Program-made: the position numbers and the translations under genes
Notes under the pieces: generated by a model
The model's database searches: none
Seen by the model: the letters and a program-made list of their open reading frames with translations, nothing else
Told to the model about the DNA's origin: nothing
Assembly (NCBI GenBank): GCA_948146395.1
Contig: OX411543.1
Location: 72,902,948 to 72,966,947 of the forward strand
Source: Fragum whitleyi
Lineage: Eukaryota > Mollusca > Bivalvia > Cardiida > Cardiidae
DNA: 64,000 nucleotides
Direction of reading: 5' to 3'
Part shown: positions 33,201 through 48,200 of the stretch, piece by piece
Layout of the letters: every line of letters begins with the position of its first letter
How positions within the stretch are numbered: position 1 is the stretch's first letter

Positions 33201-36200
33201 GGACCTAATTAAAGCATAATTGCATTTCGTTTCATTCCAGACTGTAATTCGAACAGAATAGGAATAGACTTGTGAAGCCTTGTGTGTCGGCTGCAGAAAT
33301 TCTGCTTAGAACTGTATGTTGCCACCTTAAACAATTTATGGTGAGATTTAGATTTTTTTGTAAATCTCTGAAATTGCAAAATTTGGACTAATTTTGTAAT
33401 TTCAATGATAATTTTGGGAATAAATGTTACTTTCAGGCTCTTTAGGGTTCATTTCAGGCTGAAATTCTTGTCCAAAATATGGGTATTTGACAAAAATTTA
33501 AAATAAATGTCCGAGACGGTGAAAAATGGGTTATGAGAATTATCTCTCCCAATCAATTTTTTGGGTATTTTATCGGCAAGATTGCCCCATATTTTTGAAA
33601 ATTACTTGAAAATAAAGCAAGTTGGCTTGTTCTTGACTGATTTGGGAAAAAAAAACACCCAAGGGCTTTACCCTTCCCTGCACCCCCCCCCCCGGCTGCA
33701 CTTTTTACAATGACAGCCTATCCCCCCCCCCTTTCTCTCCCCCTCAGACATTTATTGATTCTTTATATTCAGTAATACCTGCAGCTGTACCATTTTAAAA
33801 TTCAAATACGAGAATATTTGGGTTCTTTATTGTAAATCTAATAATGTATTCGAGGATATCCCCGGCTCGGATATAGGGAATATTTACAGTTTTATGTATA
33901 AGCAGGCATAGTAGAAAACATTTTTTTTAAAGAAAAAAATAAATGTTACAGTTCTGGAGAAGCTAATTTCTATCAATATATACTAAAAGTTTATATTTAC
34001 ATCCATTTTGACCACATAAATATGTCTGAACATAACTTTTAATTTGCTTTTGTTTATTTACCGTAAATCCCACAAATTAAACGCTGTCTCAAACATAACC
34101 ACTTATACAGTAAATCAACCACAGATAATAGCTCTGAAATTCATCCTGAAACAAATTATCATCCCAAGTACACTAAATCAGATTTAAAAAATGATGTCTG
34201 GGCTTTCCTCTTTGCAGAAAATGTCAACTATGGTGCTTCGGATTTAAGGTCTTTATGTGCTGTGAATTGGGGGTAAAATGCACTATTCCTTGGGGTGGAT
34301 TGGGGGTGTCTTTTTGGCCTTTGAAAACATTTAAAGCTTTTTCGCGTTGAAAACCTAACACAGAACTGATCGTTTTGATGTCCCGTGCCTATATTCAGAA
34401 TATGAAACAATTGCCTGTGACATGATATTTTTCTTAAGGGCGCAGTATACGGTTCCAGTCTAAAAATATTCGAATTGGCCAGGGTCAAAAAATGAAATAG
34501 TGAAATAAACTGCATTTCAAAGGTATTATGAGGGATAAAAAATGTTTTTGTTCACTTAAATCAAATAATAATGCTAGAATGAGCGATTTGAGAATCCAGG
34601 TCTCAACTGTTTCTTCTTTGTTTCATTGATGCAGACTGAAAATTCGAGTACATGGCTGGTAGAGCTAGGCGTCGAAATTTAGTGCAGAATCGTGGGTGGG
34701 GTAAGATAATTCAAAATAGCTGATAATCGGAATGGATGGGGTATGCCTCTTACAACACTAGTTCAATGCATATTAAATTTGCTTTCTGTTCATCATGGTT
34801 TGCTTTGTAAAGAATACTGCATTATGTCTGTGGGGTATCATTGAAATAGCGCCAAATTGCTGAAATTAGGCCCAATTTTTTGTTGACGTTAGGACAAGAA
34901 ATACTTTAATGCCATGTATTTGAGGATGTGTCTATGCAAGTCTCTAGTACTGCCCGAGAGCTTTGGACCTAATTAAAGCATAATTGCATTTCGTTTCATT
35001 CCAGACTGTAATTCGAACAGAATAGGAATAGACTTGTGAAGCCTTGTGTGTCGGCTGCAAGAAATTCTGCTTAGAACTGTATGTTGCCACCTTAAACAAT
35101 TTATGGTGAGATTTAGATTTTTTTTGTAAATCTCTGAAATTGCAAAATTTGGACTAATTTTGTAATTTCAATGATAATTTTGGGAATAAATGTTACTTTC
35201 AGGCTCTTTAGGGTTCATTTCAGGCTGAAATTCTTGTCCAAAATATGGGTATTTGACAAAAATTTAAAATAAATGTCCGAGACGGTGAAAAATGGGTTAT
35301 GAGAATTATCTCTCCCAATCAATTTTTTGGGTATTTTATCGGCAAGATTGCCCCATATTTTTGAAAATTACTTGAAAATAAAGCAAGTTGGCTTGTTCTT
35401 GACTGATTTGGGAAAAAAAAACACCCAAGGGCTTTACCCTTCCCTGCACCCCCCCCCCCCCCGGCTGCACTTTTTACAATGACAGCCTATCCCCCCCCCT
35501 TTCTCTCCCCCTCAGACATTTATTGATTCTTTATATTCAGTAGTACCTGCAGCTGTACCATTTTAAAATTCAAATACGAGAATATTTGGGTTCTTTATTG
35601 TAAATCTAATAATGTATTCGAGGATATCCCCGGCTCGGATATAGGGAATATTTACAGTTTTATGTATAAGCAGGCATAGTAGAAAACATTTTTTTTAAAG
35701 AAAAAAATAAATGTTACAGTTCTGGAGAAGCTAATTTCTATCAATATATACTAAAAGTTTATATTTACATCCATTTTGACCACATAAATATGTCTGAACA
35801 TAACTTTTAATTTGCTTTTGTTTATTTACCGTAAATCCCACAAATTAAACGCTGTCTCAAACATAACCACTTATACAGTAAATCAACCACAGATAATAGC
35901 TCTGAAATTCATCCTGAAACAAATTATCATCCCAAGTACACTAAATCAGATTTAAAAAATGATGTCTGGGCTTTCCTCTTTGCAGAAAATGTCAACTATG
36001 GTGCTTCGGATTTAAGGTCTTTATGTGCTGTGAATTGGGGGTAAAATGCACTATTCCTTGGGGTGGATTGGGGGTGTCTTTTTGGCCTTTGAAAACATTT
36101 AAAGCTTTTTCGCGTTGAAAACCTAACACAGAACTGATCGTTTTGATGTCCCGTGCCTATATTCAGAATATGAAACAATTGCCTGTGACATGATATTTTT

Positions 36201-39200
36201 CTTAAGGGCGCAGTATACGGTTCCAGTCTAAAAATATTCGAATTGGCCAGGGTCAAAAAATGAAATAGTGAAATAAACTGCATTTCAAAGGTATTACGAG
36301 GGATAAAAAATGTTTTTGTTCACTTAAATCAAATAATAATGCCAGAATGAGCGATTTGAGAATCCAGGTCTCAACTGTTTCTTCTTTGTTTCATTGATGC
36401 AGACTGAAAATTCGAGTACATGGCTGGTAGAGCTAGGCGTCGAAATTTAGTGCAGAATCGTGGGTGGGGTAAGATAATTCAAAATAGCTGATAATCGGAA
36501 TGGATGGGGTATGCCTCTTACAACACTAGTTCAATGCATATTAAATTTGCTTTCTGTTCATCATGGTTTGCTTTGTAAAGAATACTGCATTATGTCTGTG
36601 GGGTATCATTGAAATAGCGCCAAATTGCTGAAATTAGGCCCAATTTTTTGTTGACGTTAGGACAAGAAATACTTTAATGCCATGTATTTGAGGATGTGTC
36701 TATGCAAGTCTCTAGTACTGCCCGAGAGCTTTGGACCTAATTAAAGCATAATTGCATTTCGTTTCATTCCAGACTGTAATTCGAACAGAATAGGAATAGA
36801 CTTGTGAAGCCTTGTGTGTCGGCTGCAAGAAATTCTGCTTAGAACTGTATGTTGCCACCTTAAACAATTTATGGTGAGATTTAGATTTTTTTGTAAATCT
36901 CTGAAATTGCAAAATTTGGACTAATTTTGTAATTTCAATGATAATTTTGGGAATAAATGTTACTTTCAGGCTCTTTAGGGTTCATTTCAGGCTGAAATTC
37001 TTGTCCAAAATATGGGTATTTGACAAAAATTTAAAATAAATGTCCGAGACGGTGAAAAATGGGTTATGAGAATTATCTCTCCCAATCAATTTTTTGGGTA
37101 TTTTATCGGCAAGATTGCCCCATATTTTTGAAAATTACTTGAAAATAAAGCAAGTTGGCTTGTTCTTGACTGATTTGGGAAAAAAAAACACCCAAGGGCT
37201 TTACCCTTCCCTGCACCCCCCCCCGGCTGCACTTTTTACAATGACAGCCTATCCCCCCCCCTTTCTCTCCCCCTCAGACATTTATTGATTCTTTATATTC
37301 AGTAATACCTGCAGCTGTACCATTTTAAAATTCAAATACGAGAATATTTGGGTTCTTTATTGTAAATCTAATAATGTATTCGAGGATATCCCCGGCTCGG
37401 ATATAGGGAATATTTACAGTTTTATGTATAAGCAGGCATAGTAGAAAACATTTTTTTTAAAGAAAAAAATAAATGTTACAGTTCTGGAGAAGCTAATTTC
37501 TATCAATATATACTAAAAGTTTATATTTACATCCATTTTGACCACATAAATATGTCTGAACATAACTTTTAATTTGCTTTTGTTTATTTACCGTAAATCC
37601 CACAAATTAAACGCTGTCTCAAACATAACCACTTATACAGTAAATCAACCACAGATAATAGCTCTGAAATTCATCCTGAAACAAATTATCATCCCAAGTA
37701 CACTAAATCAGATTTAAAAAATGATGTCTGGGCTTTCCTCTTTGCAGAAAATGTCAACTATGGTGCTTCGGATTTAAGGTCTTTATGTGCTGTGAATTGG
37801 GGGTAAAATGCACTATTCCTTGGGGTGGATTGGGGGTGTCTTTTTGGCCTTTGAAAACATTTAAAGCTTTTTCGCGTTGAAAACCTAACACAGAACTGAT
37901 CGTTTTGATGTCCCGTGCCTATATTCAGAATATGAAACAATTGCCTGTGACATGATATTTTTCTTAAGGGCGCAGTATACGGTTCCAGTCTAAAAATATT
38001 CGAATTGGCCAGGGTCAAAAAATGAAATAGTGAAATAAACTGCATTTCAAAGGTATTATGAGGGATAAAAAATGTTTTTGTTCACTTAAATCAAATAATA
38101 ATGCTAGAATGAGCGATTTGAGAATCCAGGTCTCAACTGTTTCTTCTTTGTTTCATTGATGCAGACTGAAAATTCGAGTACATGGCTGGTAGAGCTAGGC
38201 GTCGAAATTTAGTGCAGAATCGTGGGTGGGGTAAGATAATTCAAAATAGCTGATAATCGGAATGGATGGGGTATGCCTCTTACAACACTAGTTCAATGCA
38301 TATTAAATTTGCTTTCTGTTCATCATGGTTTGCTTTGTAAAGAATACTGCATTATGTCTGTGGGGTATCATTGAAATAGCGCCAAATTGCTGAAATTAGG
38401 CCCAATTTTTTGTTGACGTTAGGACAAGAAATACTTTAATGCCATGTATTTGAGGATGTGTCTATGCAAGTCTCTAGTACTGCCCGAGAGCTTTGGACCT
38501 AATTAAAGCATAATTGCATTTCGTTTCATTCCAGACTGTAATTCGAACAGAATAGGAATAGACTTGTGAAGCCTTGTGTGTCGGCTGCAAGAAATTCTGC
38601 TTAGAACTGTATGTTGCCACCTTAAACAATTTATGGTGAGATTTAGATTTTTTTTGTAAATCTCTGAAATTGCAAAATTTGGACTAATTTTGTAATTTCA
38701 ATGATAATTTTGGGAATAAATGTTACTTTCAGGCTCTTTAGGGTTCATTTCAGGCTGAAATTCTTGTCCAAAATATGGGTATTTGACAAAAATTTAAAAT
38801 AAATGTCCGAGACGGTGAAAAATGGGTTATGAGAATTATCTCTCCCAATCAATTTTTTGGGTATTTTATCGGCAAGATTGCCCCATATTTTTGAAAATTA
38901 CTTGAAAATAAAGCAAGTTGGCTTGTTCTTGACTGATTTGGGAAAAAAAAACACCCAAGGGCTTTACCCTTCCCTGCACCCCCCCCCCGGCTGCACTTTT
39001 TACAATGACAGCCTATCCCCCCCCCTTTCTCTCCCCCTCAGACATTTATTGATTCTTTATATTCAGTAGTACCTGCAGCTGTACCATTTTAAAATTCAAA
39101 TACGAGAATATTTGGGTTCTTTATTGTAAATCTAATAATGTATTCGAGGATATCCCCGGCTCGGATATAGGGAATATTTACAGTTTTATGTATAAGCAGG

Positions 39201-42200
39201 CATAGTAGAAAACATTTTTTTTAAAGAAAAAAATAAATGTTACAGTTCTGGAGAAGCTAATTTCTATCAATATATACTAAAAGTTTATATTTACATCCAT
39301 TTTGACCACATAAATATGTCTGAACATAACTTTTAATTTGCTTTTGTTTATTTACCGTAAATCCCACAAATTAAACGCTGTCTCAAACATAACCACTTAT
39401 ACAGTAAATCAACCACAGATAATAGCTCTGAAATTCATCCTGAAACAAATTATCATCCCAAGTACACTAAATCAGATTTAAAAAATGATGTCTGGGCTTT
39501 CCTCTTTGCAGAAAATGTCAACTATGGTGCTTCGGATTTAAGGTCTTTATGTGCTGTGAATTGGGGGTAAAATGCACTATTCCTTGGGGTGGATTGGGGG
39601 TGTCTTTTTGGCCTTTGAAAACATTTAAAGCTTTTTCGCGTTGAAAACCTAACACAGAACTGATCGTTTTGATGTCCCGTGCCTATATTCAGAATATGAA
39701 ACAATTGCCTGTGACATGATATTTTTCTTAAGGGCGCAGTATACGGTTCCAGTCTAAAAATATTCGAATTGGCCAGGGTCAAAAAATGAAATAGTGAAAT
39801 AAACTGCATTTCAAAGGTATTACGAGGGATAAAAAATGTTTTTGTTCACTTAAATCAAATAATAATGCCAGAATGAGCGATTTGAGAATCCAGGTCTCAA
39901 CTGTTTCTTCTTTGTTTCATTGATGCAGACTGAAAATTCGAGTACATGGCTGGTAGAGCTAGGCGTCGAAATTTAGTGCAGAATCGTGGGTGGGGTAAGA
40001 TAATTCAAAATAGCTGATAATCGGAATGGATGGGGTATGCCTCTTACAACACTAGTTCAATGCATATTAAATTTGCTTTCTGTTCATCATGGTTTGCTTT
40101 GTAAAGAATACTGCATTATGTCTGTGGGGTATCATTGAAATAGCGCCAAATTGCTGAAATTAGGCCCAATTTTTTGTTGACGTTAGGACAAGAAATACTT
40201 TAATGCCATGTATTTGAGGATGTGTCTATGCAAGTCTCTAGTACTGCCCGAGAGCTTTGGACCTAATTAAAGCATAATTGCATTTCGTTTCATTCCAGAC
40301 TGTAATTCGAACAGAATAGGAATAGACTTGTGAAGCCTTGTGTGTCGGCTGCAAGAAATTCTGCTTAGAACTGTATGTTGCCACCTTAAACAATTTATGG
40401 TGAGATTTAGATTTTTTTGTAAATCTCTGAAATTGCAAAATTTGGACTAATTTTGTAATTTCAATGATAATTTTGGGAATAAATGTTACTTTCAGGCTCT
40501 TTAGGGTTCATTTCAGGCTGAAATTCTTGTCCAAAATATGGGTATTTGACAAAAATTTAAAATAAATGTCCGAGACGGTGAAAAATGGGTTATGAGAATT
40601 ATCTCTCCCAATCAATTTTTTGGGTATTTTATCGGCAAGATTGCCCCATATTTTTGAAAATTACTTGAAAATAAAGCAAGTTGGCTTGTTCTTGACTGAT
40701 TTGGGAAAAAAAACACCCAAGGGCTTTACCCTTCCCTGCACCCCCCCCCCCCCGGCTGCACTTTTTACAATGACAGCCTATCCCCCCCCCCCTTTCTCTC
40801 CCCCTCAGACATTTATTGATTCTTTATATTCAGTAATACCTGCAGCTGTACCATTTTAAAATTCAAATACGAGAATATTTGGGTTCTTTATTGTAAATCT
40901 AATAATGTATTCGAGGATATCCCCGGCTCGGATATAGGGAATATTTACAGTTTTATGTATAAGCAGGCATAGTAGAAAACATTTTTTTTTAAGAAAAAAA
41001 TAAATGTTACAGTTCTGGAGAAGCTAATTTCTATCAATATATACTAAAAGTTTATATTTACATCCATTTTGACCACATAAATATGTCTGAACATAACTTT
41101 TAATTTGCTTTTGTTTATTTACCGTAAATCCCACAAATTAAACGCTGTCTCAAACATAACCACTTATACAGTAAATCAACCACAGATAATAGCTCTGAAA
41201 TTCATCCTGAAACAAATTATCATCCCAAGTACACTAAATCAGATTAAAAAAAATGATGTCTGGGCTTTCCTCTTTGCAGAAAATGTCAACTATGGTGCTT
41301 CGGATTTAAGGTCTTTATGTGCTGTGAATTGGGGGTAAAATGCACTATTCCTTGGGGTGGATTGGGGGTGTCTTTTTGGCCTTTGAAAACATTTAAAGCT
41401 TTTTCGCGTTGAAAACCTAACACAGAACTGATCGTTTTGATGTCCCGTGCCTATATTCAGAATATGAAACAATTGCCTGTGACATGATATTTTTCTTAAG
41501 GGCGCAGTATACGGTTCCAGTCTAAAAATATTCGAATTGGCCAGGGTCAAAAAATGAAATAGTGAAATAAACTGCATTTCAAAGGTATTATGAGGGATAA
41601 AAAATGTTTTTGTTCACTTAAATCAAATAATAATGCTAGAATGAGCGATTTGAGAATCCAGGTCTCAACTGTTTCTTCTTTGTTTCATTGATGCAGACTG
41701 AAAATTCGAGTACATGGCTGGTAGAGCTAGGCGTCGAAATTTAGTGCAGAATCGTGGGTGGGGTAAGATAATTCAAAATAGCTGATAATCGGAATGGATG
41801 GGGTATGCCTCTTACAACACTAGTTCAATGCATATTAAATTTGCTTTCTGTTCATCATGGTTTGCTTTGTAAAGAATACTGCATTATGTCTGTGGGGTAT
41901 CATTGAAATAGCGCCAAATTGCTGAAATTAGGCCCAATTTTTTGTTGACGTTAGGACAAGAAATACTTTAATGCCATGTATTTGAGGATGTGTCTATGCA
42001 AGTCTCTAGTACTGCCCGAGAGCTTTGGACCTAATTAAAGCATAATTGCATTTCGTTTCATTCCAGACTGTAATTCGAACAGAATAGGAATAGACTTGTG
42101 AAGCCTTGTGTGTCGGCTGCAAGAAATTCTGCTTAGAACTGTATGTTGCCACCTTAAACAATTTATGGTGAGATTTAGATTTTTTTTGTAAATCTCTGAA

Positions 42201-45200
42201 ATTGCAAAATTTGGACTAATTTTGTAATTTCAATGATAATTTTGGGAATAAATGTTACTTTCAGGCTCTTTAGGGTTCATTTCAGGCTGAAATTCTTGTC
42301 CAAAATATGGGTATTTGACAAAAATTTAAAATAAATGTCCGAGACGGTGAAAAATGGGTTATGAGAATTATCTCTCCCAATCAATTTTTTGGGTATTTTA
42401 TCGGCAAGATTGCCCCATATTTTTGAAAATTACTTGAAAATAAAGCAAGTTGGCTTGTTCTTGACTGATTTGGGAAAAAAAAAACACCCAAGGGCTTTAC
42501 CCTTCCCTGCACCCCCCCCCCCCCCCGGCTGCACTTTTTACAATGACAGCCTATCCCCCCCCCCTTTCTCTCCCCCTCAGACATTTATTGATTCTTTATA
42601 TTCAGTAATACCTGCAGCTGTACCATTTTAAAATTCAAATACGAGAATATTTGGGTTCTTTATTGTAAATCTAATAATGTATTCGAGGATATCCCCGGCT
42701 CGGATATAGGGAATATTTACAGTTTTATGTATAAGCAGGCATAGTAGAAAACATTTTTTTTAAAGAAAAAAATAAATGTTACAGTTCTGGAGAAGCTAAT
42801 TTCTATCAATATATACTAAAAGTTTATATTTACATCCATTTTGACCACATAAATATGTCTGAACATAACTTTTAATTTGCTTTTGTTTATTTACCGTAAA
42901 TCCCACAAATTAAACGCTGTCTCAAACATAACCACTTATACAGTAAATCAACCACAGATAATAGCTCTGAAATTCATCCTGAAACAAATTATCATCCCAA
43001 GTACACTAAATCAGATTTAAAAAAATGATGTCTGGGCTTTCCTCTTTGCAGAAAATGTCAACTATGGTGCTTCGGATTTAAGGTCTTTATGTGCTGTGAA
43101 TTGGGGGTAAAATGCACTATTCCTTGGGGTGGATTGGGGGTGTCTTTTTGGCCTTTGAAAACATTTAAAGCTTTTTCGCGTTGAAAACCTAACACAGAAC
43201 TGATCGTTTTGATGTCCCGTGCCTATATTCAGAATATGAAACAATTGCCTGTGACATGATATTTTTCTTAAGGGCGCAGTATACGGTTCCAGTCTAAAAA
43301 TATTCGAATTGGCCAGGGTCAAAAAATGAAATAGTGAAATAAACTGCATTTCAAAGGTATTACGAGGGATAAAAAATGTTTTTGTTCACTTAAATCAAAT
43401 AATAATGCCAGAATGAGCGATTTGAGAATCCAGGTCTCAACTGTTTCTTCTTTGTTTCATTGATGCAGACTGAAAATTCGAGTACATGGCTGGTAGAGCT
43501 AGGCGTCGAAATTTAGTGCAGAATCGTGGGTGGGGTAAGATAATTCAAAATAGCTGATAATCGGAATGGATGGGGTATGCCTCTTACAACACTAGTTCAA
43601 TGCATATTAAATTTGCTTTCTGTTCATCATGGTTTGCTTTGTAAAGAATACTGCATTATGTCTGTGGGGTATCATTGAAATAGCGCCAAATTGCTGAAAT
43701 TAGGCCCAATTTTTTGTTGACGTTAGGACAAGAAATACTTTAATGCCATGTATTTGAGGATGTGTCTATGCAAGTCTCTAGTACTGCCCGAGAGCTTTGG
43801 ACCTAATTAAAGCATAATTGCATTTCGTTTCATTCCAGACTGTAATTCGAACAGAATAGGAATAGACTTGTGAAGCCTTGTGTGTCGGCTGCAAGAAATT
43901 CTGCTTAGAACTGTATGTTGCCACCTTAAACAATTTATGGTGAGATTTAGATTTTTTTGTAAATCTCTGAAATTGCAAAATTTGGACTAATTTTGTAATT
44001 TCAATGATAATTTTGGGAATAAATGTTACTTTCAGGCTCTTTAGGGTTCATTTCAGGCTGAAATTCTTGTCCAAAATATGGGTATTTGACAAAAATTTAA
44101 AATAAATGTCCGAGACGGTGAAAAATGGGTTATGAGAATTATCTCTCCCAATCAATTTTTTGGGTATTTTATCGGCAAGATTGCCCCATATTTTTGAAAA
44201 TTACTTGAAAATAAAGCAAGTTGGCTTGTTCTTGACTGATTTGGGAAAAAAAACACCCAAGGGCTTTACCCTTCCCTGCACCCCCCCCCCCCGGCTGCAC
44301 TTTTTACAATGACAGCCTATCCCCCCCCCCTTTCTCTCCCCCTCAGACATTTATTGATTCTTTATATTCAGTAATACCTGCAGCTGTACCATTTTAAAAT
44401 TCAAATACGAGAATATTTGGGTTCTTTATTGTAAATCTAATAATGTATTCGAGGATATCCCCGGCTCGGATATAGGGAATATTTACAGTTTTATGTATAA
44501 GCAGGCATAGTAGAAAACATTTTTTTTAAAGAAAAAAATAAATGTTACAGTTCTGGAGAAGCTAATTTCTATCAATATATACTAAAAGTTTATATTTACA
44601 TCCATTTTGACCACATAAATATGTCTGAACATAACTTTTAATTTGCTTTTGTTTATTTACCGTAAATCCCACAAATTAAACGCTGTCTCAAACATAACCA
44701 CTTATACAGTAAATCAACCACAGATAATAGCTCTGAAATTCATCCTGAAACAAATTATCATCCCAAGTACACTAAATCAGATTTAAAAAATGATGTCTGG
44801 GCTTTCCTCTTTGCAGAAAATGTCAACTATGGTGCTTCGGATTTAAGGTCTTTATGTGCTGTGAATTGGGGGTAAAATGCACTATTCCTTGGGGTGGATT
44901 GGGGGTGTCTTTTTGGCCTTTGAAAACATTTAAAGCTTTTTCGCGTTGAAAACCTAACACAGAACTGATCGTTTTGATGTCCCGTGCCTATATTCAGAAT
45001 ATGAAACAATTGCCTGTGACATGATATTTTTCTTAAGGGCGCAGTATACGGTTCCAGTCTAAAAATATTCGAATTGGCCAGGGTCAAAAAATGAAATAGT
45101 GAAATAAACTGCATTTCAAAGGTATTATGAGGGATAAAAAATGTTTTTGTTCACTTAAATCAAATAATAATGCTAGAATGAGCGATTTGAGAATCCAGGT

Positions 45201-48200
45201 CTCAACTGTTTCTTCTTTGTTTCATTGATGCAGACTGAAAATTCGAGTACATGGCTGGTAGAGCTAGGCGTCGAAATTTAGTGCAGAATCGTGGGTGGGG
45301 TAAGATAATTCAAAATAGCTGATAATCGGAATGGATGGGGTATGCCTCTTACAACACTAGTTCAATGCATATTAAATTTGCTTTCTGTTCATCATGGTTT
45401 GCTTTGTAAAGAATACTGCATTATGTCTGTGGGGTATCATTGAAATAGCGCCAAATTGCTGAAATTAGGCCCAATTTTTTGTTGACGTTAGGACAAGAAA
45501 TACTTTAATGCCATGTATTTGAGGATGTGTCTATGCAAGTCTCTAGTACTGCCCGAGAGCTTTGGACCTAATTAAAGCATAATTGCATTTCGTTTCATTC
45601 CAGACTGTAATTCGAACAGAATAGGAATAGACTTGTGAAGCCTTGTGTGTCGGCTGCAAGAAATTCTGCTTAGAACTGTATGTTGCCACCTTAAACAATT
45701 TATGGTGAGATTTAGATTTTTTTTGTAAATCTCTGAAATTGCAAAATTTGGACTAATTTTGTAATTTCAATGATAATTTTGGGAATAAATGTTACTTTCA
45801 GGCTCTTTAGGGTTCATTTCAGGCTGAAATTCTTGTCCAAAATATGGGTATTTGACAAAAATTTAAAATAAATGTCCGAGACGGTGAAAAATGGGTTATG
45901 AGAATTATCTCTCCCAATCAATTTTTTGGGTATTTTATCGGCAAGATTGCCCCATATTTTTGAAAATTACTTGAAAATAAAGCAAGTTGGCTTGTTCTTG
46001 ACTGATTTGGGAAAAAAAAACACCCAAGGGCTTTACCCTTCCCTGCACCCCCCCCCCCCCCCGGCTGCACTTTTTACAATGACAGCCTATCCCCCCCCCC
46101 CTTTCTCTCCCCCTCAGACATTTATTGATTCTTTATATTCAGTAATACCTGCAGCTGTACCATTTTAAAATTCAAATACGAGAATATTTGGGTTCTTTAT
46201 TGTAAATCTAATAATGTATTCGAGGATATCCCCGGCTCGGATATAGGGAATATTTACAGTTTTATGTATAAGCAGGCATAGTAGAAAACATTTTTTTTAA
46301 AGAAAAAAATAAATGTTACAGTTCTGGAGAAGCTAATTTCTATCAATATATACTAAAAGTTTATATTTACATCCATTTTGACCACATAAATATGTCTGAA
46401 CATAACTTTTAATTTGTTTTTGTTTATTTACCGTAAATCCCACAAATTAAACGCTGTCTCAAACATAACCACTTATACAGTAAATCAACCACAGATAATA
46501 GCTCTGAAATTCATCCTGAAACAAATTATCATCCCAAGTACACTAAATCAGATTTAAAAAATGATGTCTGGGCTTTCCTCTTTGCAGAAAATGTCAACTA
46601 TGGTGCTTCGGATTTAAGGTCTTTATGTGCTGTGAATTGGGGGTAAAATGCACTATTCCTTGGGGTGGATTGGGGGTGTCTTTTTGGCCTTTGAAAACAT
46701 TTAAAGCTTTTTCGCGTTGAAAACCTAACACAGAACTGATCGTTTTGATGTCCCGTGCCTATATTCAGAATATGAAACAATTGCCTGTGACATGATATTT
46801 TTCTTAAGGGCGCAGTATACGGTTCCAGTCTAAAAATATTCGAATTGGCCAGGGTCAAAAAATGAAATAGTGAAATAAACTGCATTTCAAAGGTATTACG
46901 AGGGATAAAAAATGTTTTTGTTCACTTAAATCAAATAATAATGCCAGAATGAGCGATTTGAGAATCCAGGTCTCAACTGTTTCTTCTTTGTTTCATTGAT
47001 GCAGACTGAAAATTCGAGTACATGGCTGGTAGAGCTAGGCGTCGAAATTTAGTGCAGAATCGTGGGTGGGGTAAGATAATTCAAAATAGCTGATAATCGG
47101 AATGGATGGGGTATGCCTCTTACAACACTAGTTCAATGCATATTAAATTTGCTTTCTGTTCATCATGGTTTGCTTTGTAAAGAATACTGCATTATGTCTG
47201 TGGGGTATCATTGAAATAGCGCCAAATTGCTGAAATTAGGCCCAATTTTTTGTTGACGTTAGGACAAGAAATACTTTAATGCCATGTATTTGAGGATGTG
47301 TCTATGCAAGTCTCTAGTACTGCCCGAGAGCTTTGGACCTAATTAAAGCATAATTGCATTTCGTTTCTCCAGACTGTAATTCGAACAGAATAGGAATAGA
47401 CTTGTGAAGCCTTGTGTGTCGGCTGCAAGAAATTCTGCTTAGAACTGTATGTTGCCACCTTAAACAATTTATGGTGAGATTTAGATTTTTTTGTAAATCT
47501 CTGAAATTGCAAAATTTGGACTAATTTTGTAATTTCAATGATAATTTTGGGAATAAATGTTACTTTCAGGCTCTTTAGGGTTCATTTCAGGCTGAAATTC
47601 TTGTCCAAAATATGGGTATTTGACAAAAATTTAAAATAAATGTCCGAGACGGTGAAAAATGGGTTATGAGAATTATCTCTCCCAATCAATTTTTTGGGTA
47701 TTTTATCGGCAAGATTGCCCCATATTTTTGAAAATTACTTGAAAATAAAGCAAGTTGGCTTGTTCTTGACTGATTTGGGAAAAAAAACACCCAAGGGCTT
47801 TACCCTTCCCTGCACCCCCCCCCCCCCCCGGCTGCACTTTTTACAATGACAGCCTATCCCCCCCCCTTTCTCTCCCCCTCAGACATTTATTGATTCTTTA
47901 TATTCAGTAATACCTGCAGCTGTACCATTTTAAAATTCAAATACGAGAATATTTGGGTTCTTTATTGTAAATCTAATAATGTATTCGAGGATATCCCCGG
48001 CTCGGATATAGGGAATATTTACAGTTTTATGTATAAGCAGGCATAGTAGAAAACATTTTTTTTAAAGAAAAAAATAAATGTTACAGTTCTGGAGAAGCTA
48101 ATTTCTATCAATATATACTAAAAGTTTATATTTACATCCATTTTGACCACATAAATATGTCTGAACATAACTTTTAATTTGCTTTTGTTTATTTACCGTA

